From positions 1-12,076 of the forward strand of contig CAZIVE010000081.1 of assembly GCA_964542435.1 (NCBI GenBank): a stretch of 12,076 nucleotides of DNA, given 5' to 3'. Position numbers and translations under genes: made by a program. Source of the stretch: CAZIVE01 sp964542435. Its GTDB lineage: Bacteria; Bacteroidota; Bacteroidia; Bacteroidales; Tannerellaceae. Below the pieces are notes generated by a model. That model made no database searches, was not told the origin of the DNA, and saw nothing but the letters and a program-made list of their open reading frames with translations. Below are positions 6,449 to 12,076 of the stretch, one piece after another. Numbering within the stretch: position 1 is the stretch's first letter; the number at the start of each line of letters is the position of its first letter.

Positions 6449-7357
6449 ATGAAACCAACATTATTTGTTCTTGCAGCCGGAATGGGAAGCCGATACGGCG
6501 GATTGAAACAGCTTGACGGTTTAGGACCCAATGGCGAGACGATCATGGACTTTTCCATCTATGACGCTATCCGCGCCGGTTTTGGAAAACTGGTGTTTGT
6601 CATTCGCAAAAGTTTTGAAAAGGACTTCCGTGAGAAGATCCTCTCCAAATATGAAAATCATATTCCAGTGGAACTGGTCTTCCAGGATCTCAACGATCTG
6701 CCGGAAGGTTTCACCTGTCCTGCTGACCGCACCAAACCGTGGGGTACGAATCATGCCGTATTGATGGGCAAGGATGTCATCGACAGCCCGTTCGCCGTCA
6801 TCAATGCCGACGATTTCTACGGCCGCGACAGTTTCGAGGTGATTGCCAAAGAACTCTCCGGATTGCTTTATGGCGTCCATGATGATTATTGCATGGTGGG
6901 CTATAAAGTGGGCAATACGCTGAGCGAGAGCGGATCCGTGGCACGCGGCGTCTGCGAGACGAATGCCGAAGGCTATCTGACCGGCGTCGTTGAACGTACC
7001 TCCATCGAACGGATCGACGGAAAGATCCAGTTCACTGACGAGAACGGCCAGCAGGTCGTATTGGACGATGATGTCCCCGTCAGCATGAACATGTGGGGCT
7101 TCACTCCGGATTATTTCCAGCATAGCGAGGAATACTTCAAGGAGTTCCTGAAGGAAAACATCAACACACCGAAGGCGGAATTCTTCATCCCGCTCATGGT
7201 GAACAAACTGATTACCGAAGGGACTTCGCGCGTCAAGGTGCTGCATACTTCCGCCCGCTGGTTCGGCGTTACCTACGCTGCCGACAGACAAGGCGTTGTG
7301 GACAAATTCAAGGCATTGATGGACGCCGGAGAGTATCCTTCTAAACTTTTCCAATAA
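6449..7357 (+). CDS. Sugar-nucleotidyltransferase-like protein
   Basis: The 302-residue cytoplasmic protein has the Rossmann-like fold of nucleotidyltransferases that join NTP to a sugar phosphate or similar substrate. The N-terminal signature LAAGMGSRYGGLKQLD (8-23) holds the nucleotide-phosphate loop and the conserved Lys20. NADDFYG (119-125) supplies the metal-binding Asp pair, and WGTNHAV (98-104) is the base/sugar-contact region. It is about the size of GalU/RmlA-type enzymes, but it lacks clear features that would fix the sugar or the nucleotide. Related Bacteroidetes proteins are usually annotated only as nucleotidyltransferase. It begins 52 bases after the GH31 gene behind its own promoter box. 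The paaK gene follows after 37 bases without a visible terminator, so these two may share a transcript, though no metabolic link is obvious. Confidence 0.85.
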   Translation: MKPTLFVLAAGMGSRYGGLKQLDGLGPNGETIMDFSIYDAIRAGFGKLVFVIRKSFEKDFREKILSKYENHIPVELVFQDLNDLPEGFTCPADRTKPWGTNHAVLMGKDVIDSPFAVINADDFYGRDSFEVIAKELSGLLYGVHDDYCMVGYKVGNTLSESGSVARGVCETNAEGYLTGVVERTSIERIDGKIQFTDENGQQVVLDDDVPVSMNMWGFTPDYFQHSEEYFKEFLKENINTPKAEFFIPLMVNKLITEGTSRVKVLHTSARWFGVTYAADRQGVVDKFKALMDAGEYPSKLFQ

Positions 7358-7394
7358 AACAAACAATCAAACTACTACTAATAGATAAAAGAAG

Positions 7395-8696
7395 ATGATT
7401 TGGAACGAAACGATGGAATGCATGGACCGCGAAGAGATGCGGAAACTGCAAAGTATCCGCTTGAAACGCGTTGTTGAACATGTATATCATAATTCTCCCT
7501 TCTATCGCAAGAAGATGCAGGAGATGGGTTTGGAGCCGGGAGATATCAATTCGATCGACGATATCACAAAGCTCCCGTTTACAACGAAGCAGGATATGCG
7601 TGATAATTATCCGTACGGCCTGCTTGCCGTCCCGCATTCCGAAATCGTTCGTCTGCATGCCTCTTCCGGTACGACGGGAAAGCCTGTCGTAGCCTGCTAC
7701 ACCCGCAAGGATCTTTCCATCTGGGCCGAAGTGACGGCTCGCTGCCTGACTGCCTTTGGCGTCACCAAGAACGACCGCGTGCAGGTGTCCTACGGTTACG
7801 GACTGTTTACCGGCGGACTGGGCGCACACAATGGCGTCGAGAACATCGGCGGTATGGTGATTCCGATGAGCAGCGGCAACACGGCCAAGCAGATTCAGCT
7901 GATGCACGACTTCGGTGCCACGGCACTCTGCTGCACGCCTTCGTACGCCTTGTTCCTCGCTGAGACGATTCATAACAGCAATATCCCGATCGACGAGTTT
8001 AAGCTTCGTGTGGGCGTCTTCGGTGCAGAACCCTGGACGGAGAACATGCGCAAGGAACTGGAGAACAAACTGCACATCAAAGCCTATGATATCTACGGAC
8101 TGACAGAAGTCTGCGGACCAGGCGTAGGCGGCGAATGTGAATGTCAAAACGGAACGCATCTCTGGGAGGATCATTTCTTCCCCGAAATCATCGATCCGCA
8201 TACCTTGAAGCCTGTGGAACCCGGACAGAAGGGCGAACTGGTCTTCACTACGCTTACGAAGGAGGGAATGCCGCTGCTGCGTTATCGTACGCGCGATCTT
8301 ACCCATCTGATCTATGACAAATGTGAATGCGGTCGTACAGCCGTTCGCATGGGACGAATCCTCGGACGTAGTGACGACATGCTCATCATCCGTGGTGTCA
8401 ACGTCTTCCCATCCACAGTGGAATCTGTCATTCTCGAGATGCCTGAGTTCGAAGCCCAGTATCTGATTCTGGTGGACCGTGTCAACAATACGGATACCTT
8501 CCAGATCCAGGTGGAGGTTCGTCCGGAATATTATTCCGATGAGATGAACAAGATGATTGCCTTGAAGAACAAGATTGCCGCCCGCATGCAGAGTGTCATC
8601 GGATTGAAACCGGACATCAAGATTGTGGAACCGCGCAGCATCGAACGCAGCACGGGCAAGGCAAAGCATGTGATAGACAATCGTAAATTCGAATAA
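7395..8696 (+). CDS. paaK: Phenylacetate-CoA ligase
   Basis: The 433-residue enzyme belongs to the adenylate-forming superfamily, PaaK type. It activates phenylacetate or a related aryl acetate with ATP and CoA via an acyl-AMP. Visible core motifs are the ATP loop SSGTTGKP (90-97), DIYGLTE (232-238), YRTRDL (297-302) and, in the C-terminal lid, the catalytic Lys424 in STGKAKHVID. A CECQNG/DKCECGRT pair of Cys-containing turns (around 248-253 and 308-314) is common in this branch. Full length matches the family. In anaerobic Bacteroidetes this ligase is thought to work with indolepyruvate oxidoreductase (IorAB), conserving energy from aryl-CoA formed in aromatic amino-acid breakdown. No ior genes are in the window. 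The tandem ACT gene starts 20 bases downstream, a conserved pairing. Confidence 0.94.
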   Translation: MIWNETMECMDREEMRKLQSIRLKRVVEHVYHNSPFYRKKMQEMGLEPGDINSIDDITKLPFTTKQDMRDNYPYGLLAVPHSEIVRLHASSGTTGKPVVACYTRKDLSIWAEVTARCLTAFGVTKNDRVQVSYGYGLFTGGLGAHNGVENIGGMVIPMSSGNTAKQIQLMHDFGATALCCTPSYALFLAETIHNSNIPIDEFKLRVGVFGAEPWTENMRKELENKLHIKAYDIYGLTEVCGPGVGGECECQNGTHLWEDHFFPEIIDPHTLKPVEPGQKGELVFTTLTKEGMPLLRYRTRDLTHLIYDKCECGRTAVRMGRILGRSDDMLIIRGVNVFPSTVESVILEMPEFEAQYLILVDRVNNTDTFQIQVEVRPEYYSDEMNKMIALKNKIAARMQSVIGLKPDIKIVEPRSIERSTGKAKHVIDNRKFE

Positions 8697-8716
8697 CTTT
8701 CAAAATTGAGAATATT

Positions 8717-9142
8717 ATGTTGATCAAACAGCTATCCATTTTTCTGGAGAACAAAAAAGGCCGTTTCACCGAAGTGGCTAAGATTCTGGGCGATGCGGGA
8801 ATCAATATGACCGCCTTCACCGTTTCTGAAAATTCTGATTTCGGTATTCTCCGTCTGATTGTGTCCGACACGGACAAGGCAATCAAGGTTTTGAGAGACA
8901 AACTGTATGCCGTCAGTGTCGCTGATGTGGTGTGCCTTCATTGTCCCAACCAGCCCGGAGCTCTGGGCGCGGCGATGGACATCATCACGAAGGCCGGCAT
9001 TTTCATTGAATATATGTATGCATTCTCTATGGGTGATGCGGCTAATGTCATCCTTCGTCCCGACAACGTCGAGAAGTGCGCGGAGGTGCTTACGGCTAAC
9101 AAATTGCAGCTCTTGGCCGAGAGCGATCTGTACAAGTTGTAA
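8717..9142 (+). CDS. Tandem ACT-domain protein partnered with paaK
   Basis: The 141-residue cytoplasmic protein consists of two ACT domains (about 1-70 and 71-141). ACT domains are small ligand-binding units that often sense amino acids. The first opens with IKQLSIFLENKKGRFTEV and GDAGINM. The second opens with VCLHCPNQPGALGAAMDI and TKAGIFIEYMYAF. Both show the beta-alpha-beta pattern with the Gly-containing turn where amino acids bind. There is no catalytic domain, so a regulatory or sensor role is likely, perhaps for an aromatic amino acid given its position just after paaK (20-base gap). This linkage is common in Bacteroidetes, but the molecular partner is unproven. Confidence 0.9.
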   Translation: MLIKQLSIFLENKKGRFTEVAKILGDAGINMTAFTVSENSDFGILRLIVSDTDKAIKVLRDKLYAVSVADVVCLHCPNQPGALGAAMDIITKAGIFIEYMYAFSMGDAANVILRPDNVEKCAEVLTANKLQLLAESDLYKL

Positions 9143-9157
9143 TAATTAACGTTTCGA

Positions 9158-9190
9158 TTGTCAAATTTAGACGAGAAGCTTGTATCTTTG
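9158..9190 (+). promoter_or_regulatory. Strong Bacteroidetes promoter for the bamD-rpoZ operon
   Basis: TATCTTTG (9183-9190) followed by CTG matches the TAnnTTTG -7 consensus exactly, and a TTG (9158-9160) lies 22 bases upstream as a -33 element. Transcription would begin near 9197, leaving about 90 bases of leader before ATG 9288. It separates the paaK-ACT pair from the bamD group. Confidence 0.75.
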
Positions 9191-9222
9191 CTGCCTAAAA
9201 GCAGTGAAGGTGGAAAATGCCT

Positions 9223-9250
9223 ATATCTGAAGTCATTTAGATCAGGATAT
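9223..9250 (+). other. Possible hairpin in the bamD leader
   Basis: ATATCTGA (9223-9230) can pair with TCAGGATAT (9242-9250) with one bulged G and an 11-base loop, inside the predicted 5' leader. It is not followed by a U tract, so it is not a terminator. It could affect translation or mRNA stability, or be chance. Confidence 0.3.
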
Positions 9251-9287
9251 CGGTCGTTCTATCTGCATTCAAGCTAAAAGTATTCGA

Positions 9288-10094
9288 ATGAGGAAGGTTG
9301 CATTTTTATTGATGATGACAGTTATCTTGTGTTCGTGCGGCGAATATAGCAAGGTGCTGAAGAGTACGGATTATGAGTTGAAATATTCTTATGCAAAGAA
9401 GTATTTCAATGAAAAGCAATACAGTAAATCCGCTACTTTGTTGGAGGAGTTGGTTACGATCTTCAAAGGAACGTCAAATGCGGAGGAGTCGCTCTATCTG
9501 TTGGCACAGAGCTATTATGGCCAGCAGGATTATGAGACGGCCGCTCAGTATTTTGAAAATTATTACACGACATATCCCAAAGGTGAATATGCCGAGTTGT
9601 CGCGTTACTATTCCGGCTACGGACTTTATCTCTCTTCGCCCGACGCAAGGTTGGACCAGTCGAAGACCTATAAAGCCATCGAGCAGCTGCAGCTTTATAT
9701 GGAGTATTATCCGCAGAGCGAACATGCTGCCGATGCTCAGAAGATCCTGTTCGAGCTTCAGGAGAAACTGGCCTATAAGGAATATCTGGCTGCGCATCTC
9801 TATTTCAACTTGGGTACATACATGGGTAACAACTACCTGTCGAGTATCATCACTTCGCAGAATGCGCTGAAGAATTATCCTTACACGAAATACCGCGAAG
9901 AGTTTATGTTCCTGATGCTCCGTTCGAAATACGAACTGTCGAAGGTCAGCGTCGAGGAGAAGCTCCAAGGCCGCTATCGCGATGTAGTGGATGAATATTA
10001 TAACTACATGAATGAATATCCTACGGGGAAATATGCCAAACAAGCCAAGCGCTTCTTTGACGACGCCTCTAAGCATATAAAGGAAGTTTATTGA
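9288..10094 (+). CDS. bamD: Outer membrane assembly lipoprotein BamD
   Basis: The 268-residue lipoprotein is the Bacteroidetes form of BamD, the essential TPR scaffold of the BAM complex that folds beta-barrel proteins into the outer membrane from the periplasmic side. The signal peptide ends in a lipobox, LCSC, with Cys17 as the likely lipidated residue, although Cys15 makes the exact site slightly ambiguous. After it come TPR-like helical pairs (about 30-240) with BamD-type segments such as YSKSATLLEELVTIFKGT, YFENYYTTYPKGEYAE and YMEYYPQSEHAADAQ. Length is normal for the phylum. The gene follows a consensus promoter, and rpoZ starts 37 bases downstream, a synteny seen in many Bacteroidetes. 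Confidence 0.93.
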   Translation: MRKVAFLLMMTVILCSCGEYSKVLKSTDYELKYSYAKKYFNEKQYSKSATLLEELVTIFKGTSNAEESLYLLAQSYYGQQDYETAAQYFENYYTTYPKGEYAELSRYYSGYGLYLSSPDARLDQSKTYKAIEQLQLYMEYYPQSEHAADAQKILFELQEKLAYKEYLAAHLYFNLGTYMGNNYLSSIITSQNALKNYPYTKYREEFMFLMLRSKYELSKVSVEEKLQGRYRDVVDEYYNYMNEYPTGKYAKQAKRFFDDASKHIKEVY

Positions 10095-10131
10095 TGTTTT
10101 TCAGGAATTAAAGCAAATCAAATAGATAAAT

Positions 10132-10464
10132 ATGGATTACAGAAAAACGAACGCGCCCACCAATACGATTACTCGTGATATGAACGAGATGATGGACAAG
10201 ACGGGAAATGTGTATGAAACGGTTGCTATCATTTCAAAGCGTGCCAATCAGATCGCCGCTGATATGAAGCAGGAACTCGACAAAAAACTGAAGGAGTTTG
10301 CCTCTTACAACGATAACCTTGAAGAGGTGTTCGAGAACAGAGAACAGATCGAGATCTCCCGTTACTACGAGAAGCTTCCTAAACCCGGTTTGATCGCAAC
10401 CCAGGAATATCTGGAAGACAAGATCTATTTCCGGAATCCTGCCAAAGAGAAAAACAATCCTTGA
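10132..10464 (+). CDS. rpoZ: RNA polymerase omega subunit, Bacteroidetes type
   Basis: The 110-residue protein matches the divergent Bacteroidetes omega subunit (Rpb6 fold), which helps assemble and stabilise RNA polymerase by binding the beta-prime C-terminus. The key segment is GNVYETVAIISKRANQIAAD (25-44), equivalent to the conserved helix of omega, followed by a charged coiled region. It is longer than the E. coli protein at its C-terminus, as is usual in this phylum. It lies between bamD (37-base gap) and a DUF4293 gene whose ATG starts one base after its TGA, so the group is almost certainly co-transcribed. The identification rests on motif and context together. Confidence 0.9.
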   Translation: MDYRKTNAPTNTITRDMNEMMDKTGNVYETVAIISKRANQIAADMKQELDKKLKEFASYNDNLEEVFENREQIEISRYYEKLPKPGLIATQEYLEDKIYFRNPAKEKNNP

Positions 10465-10465
10465 T

Positions 10466-10927
10466 ATGATTCAACGCATTCAAAGCTTGTATCTGCTGAT
10501 CATCACGGCGCTTATGGTCACCATGATGTTTCTGCCCCTTGCAACGCTGCAGCAGGGAACGATGCTGTTCAACTTCGACGTCACAGGCCTTTCGACCGTG
10601 GAGACACAGTCACAGCTGCTCTATCCGACGTGGGGTTTGTTCATCCTTACAGCCGTCATTTCCCTGATCTCCCTGATTACGATTTTTCTTTTTCGTAAAC
10701 GTATCCTGCAGATCCGTCTGAGCGTGTTCAACGCTTTGCTCATGATCGGTTTCTATGCGTTGTTTATCTTTTCCATCGTTACGGTTAAGAATCACATTCC
10801 GGGATGCAGCATGAGCATTAAGCTGGCGCTGTCGTTCCCTGTCATCTGCCTGATTCTTGATTATCTGGCTATTCGCAATATCGGAGCCGACGAGACGCTG
10901 GTCCGCTCGCTCGAACGTTTGCGCTGA
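10466..10927 (+). CDS. DUF4293 family membrane protein
   Basis: The 153-residue integral membrane protein has four predicted helices (about 7-27, 56-76, 86-107 and 117-136). It starts MIQRIQSLYLLIITALM and ends in the conserved cytoplasmic tail ADETLVRSLERLR, which identify DUF4293. The function of the family is unknown; it is largely confined to Bacteroidetes and is often found just after rpoZ. Here the ATG follows the rpoZ stop by a single base and the next gene starts four bases after its stop, so translational coupling on both sides is likely. I see no catalytic motif. Confidence 0.88.
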   Translation: MIQRIQSLYLLIITALMVTMMFLPLATLQQGTMLFNFDVTGLSTVETQSQLLYPTWGLFILTAVISLISLITIFLFRKRILQIRLSVFNALLMIGFYALFIFSIVTVKNHIPGCSMSIKLALSFPVICLILDYLAIRNIGADETLVRSLERLR

Positions 10928-10931
10928 TGAA

Positions 10932-11834
10932 ATGAAATTTTTGAAAGATTGGACACTTGTCTGGGCAATGCTCATCGGATCATTGACCTATCAATGGATT
11001 GGCTGTCTCTCTTTCTTGATTCCCTATCTGATCTTCTCGATGCTGCTGCTTACCTTTTGTAAGCTGTCGCCTCGAGATCTTCATTTTCATAAGGCCCAGC
11101 TTTGGCTGGTACTGATCGAACTGTTGGGCTGCATTCCCGTCTATTTCCTCGTCCGGCTTTACAATCCGCTGGTGGCGCAAGGCGCTTTGATCTGCGTACT
11201 GGCTCCTACAGCTGCCGCGGCGGCCGTCATAACGGGAATGTTGGGAGGAAGTATCTCTTTCATCGCCACCTATCTTTTTATCTGCAATATCGGTGTCGCT
11301 GCACTCGCTCCTTTGCTGTTCACGATGTTGGGCACGCACAGCGAGATGACCTTCATGCAGTCGTTCCTCCATATCTGCTGGCAGGTGGCTACGATCCTCG
11401 TTCTTCCACTTGCCATCGCCTGGTTCCTCCAATATTTCATGCCCAAGGTTCATGACAAACTGGCCAGCATTCATAAAGCCTCCTTCTATCTGTGGGCTAC
11501 TTCGCTGACCGTTCTGACCGGCACAACCGTGAAATTCGTGGTCGATCAGCCCAATCCCGATGTCGCCAGTGAAATCGGTTTGGCTGTCGTGGCGCTGATC
11601 ATCTGCATACTGCAGTTCCTGATCGGTCGGCGCATCGGACGCCATTACAATGATCCCGTCTCTTCCGGTCAAGGACTTGGACAGAAAAACACCGCCATGG
11701 CCATCTGGATGGCGCAGGTATATCTTAATCCGGTTTCCTCCATTGCGCCCGCATCTTACGTTCTTTGGCAGAATATCATCAACAGCTATCAGCTTTGGAG
11801 AAAGAACCGCAAGGATCGGATGTCGCAGTCGTGA
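10932..11834 (+). CDS. BASS-family transporter (bile acid:sodium symporter-like)
   Basis: The 300-residue inner-membrane protein has the size and helix pattern (nine to ten segments) of the bile acid:sodium symporter superfamily, sodium-coupled carriers of organic anions. The most telling segment is APTAAAAAVITGMLGG (91-106), close to the conserved APTATAAPVIT-type stretch near the first crossover. The late LGQKNTAMAIWMAQVYLNP segment matches the second crossover region. The frame is open from 10857, but ATG 10932 is chosen because it lies four bases after the DUF4293 stop and starts right before helix 1. Substrate is unknown. Bacterial members include ketopantoate carriers (PanS) as well as bile-acid importers, so the bile-acid name should not be read literally. 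It seems to be the last gene of the bamD transcript, since no promoter is visible before it. Confidence 0.88.
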   Translation: MKFLKDWTLVWAMLIGSLTYQWIGCLSFLIPYLIFSMLLLTFCKLSPRDLHFHKAQLWLVLIELLGCIPVYFLVRLYNPLVAQGALICVLAPTAAAAAVITGMLGGSISFIATYLFICNIGVAALAPLLFTMLGTHSEMTFMQSFLHICWQVATILVLPLAIAWFLQYFMPKVHDKLASIHKASFYLWATSLTVLTGTTVKFVVDQPNPDVASEIGLAVVALIICILQFLIGRRIGRHYNDPVSSGQGLGQKNTAMAIWMAQVYLNPVSSIAPASYVLWQNIINSYQLWRKNRKDRMSQS

Positions 11835-11920
11835 TCGTTTCGGAGTCTTCGCTTTAGCAGAGATAATGCAAAAAACCTCGTATCTTCTTGCCGAAGCATC
11901 GTTCCCACAATGTTATTTGT

Positions 11921-11928
11921 TATATTTG
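11921..11928 (+). promoter_or_regulatory. TAnnTTTG promoter box before the last gene
   Basis: TATATTTG (followed by CC) is an exact -7 consensus match in the 120-base gap after the transporter gene. No TTG stands at the best -33 distance. A start near 11935 would put the ATG at 11955 about 20 bases into the transcript. Confidence 0.55.
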
Positions 11929-11954
11929 CCGTTGAAGAAAGAGCCATTTCAAAT

Positions 11955-12076
11955 ATGCATCAAGGAGAAGAGAGCCAATCATTCAAACTCGAGGGATTTC
12001 TGATGGCGTTTGTAGCGCTGATGATCGTGCTGCAGATTCTATTGGGAAATTTTCCGTTGTCGTTTGTCGCCTTTCC
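11955..12076 (+). CDS. N-terminus of a membrane protein, possibly ResB-type cytochrome c biogenesis protein
   Basis: Forty codons are visible before the window ends. A short hydrophilic start (MHQGEESQSFKLEG) is followed by one strong transmembrane segment (FLMAFVALMIVLQILLG) and NFPLSFVAF. The EGF start, the helix and the following aromatic-rich turn before a presumed Pro resemble the N-termini of ResB-like proteins that accompany CcsA and nitrite reductase genes in Bacteroidetes. Forty residues cannot prove this. The start is supported by the TATATTTG promoter box 27 bases upstream. A different frame open to 12003 across the same bases looks non-coding. Confidence 0.5.
   Translation, partial: MHQGEESQSFKLEGFLMAFVALMIVLQILLGNFPLSFVAF

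Noticed and set aside
10857..10931. Upstream extension of the BASS transporter frame into DUF4293
   Set aside because: The extension would overlap the conserved DUF4293 C-terminus by 71 bases and adds a non-homologous N-terminus. ATG 10932 fits helix 1 and the tight gene spacing.
11650..12003. Plus-strand frame crossing the end of the transporter and the final intergenic region
   Set aside because: It overlaps the conserved end of the transporter in another frame, spans the TATATTTG promoter box, and its translation shows no domain.

Overview
The window looks like chromosomal DNA of a Bacteroidales species, most likely Prevotellaceae. The evidence is a Bacteroidetes-type run of bamD, a divergent rpoZ and a DUF4293 gene, exported glycoside hydrolases with signal peptides ending in FAQ or AMA, A-rich start regions without strong Shine-Dalgarno sites, and several promoters of the Bacteroidetes TAnnTTTG (-7) type. 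All confidently called genes are on the + strand.

Left part (1-1720): an AT-rich, gene-poor stretch. It holds the possible tail of an upstream gene, a small Cys-rich reading frame broken by one TGA (74-349), and a GNAT acetyltransferase (367-933). A 787-base non-coding region follows. It contains a perfect 17-base palindrome, two copies of AACCAYGGTTAAAACTTTT 65 bases apart, and an 11-base inverted repeat with a 72-base spacer that encloses a candidate promoter.

Central part (1721-6396): a likely three-gene carbohydrate operon in markedly G+C-richer sequence. It encodes an aquaglyceroporin (MIP family), an exported GH51 alpha-L-arabinofuranosidase and an exported GH31 enzyme that most resembles alpha-xylosidases. 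Gaps are only 30 and 32 bases. Together the two enzymes could strip arabinose and xylose side chains from arabino-xyloglucan-type oligosaccharides. No SusC/SusD pair or regulator is visible.

Middle-right (6449-9142): a sugar-nucleotidyltransferase-like protein behind its own TATTTTTG promoter, then phenylacetate-CoA ligase (paaK) and a tandem-ACT protein. The last two are a familiar Bacteroidetes pair linked to aromatic 2-oxo-acid metabolism.

Right part (9183-11834): a perfect TATCTTTG promoter leads into bamD, rpoZ, a DUF4293 membrane protein and a BASS-family (bile acid:sodium symporter-like) transporter, tightly packed. After another TAnnTTTG box, the window ends inside the first 40 codons of a membrane protein that resembles ResB-type cytochrome c biogenesis proteins.

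I found no CRISPR array, insertion sequence, tRNA, rRNA or phage gene. The gene content is mostly ordinary. The least explained parts are the broken small frame at 74-349 and the repeat-rich non-coding region at 934-1720.
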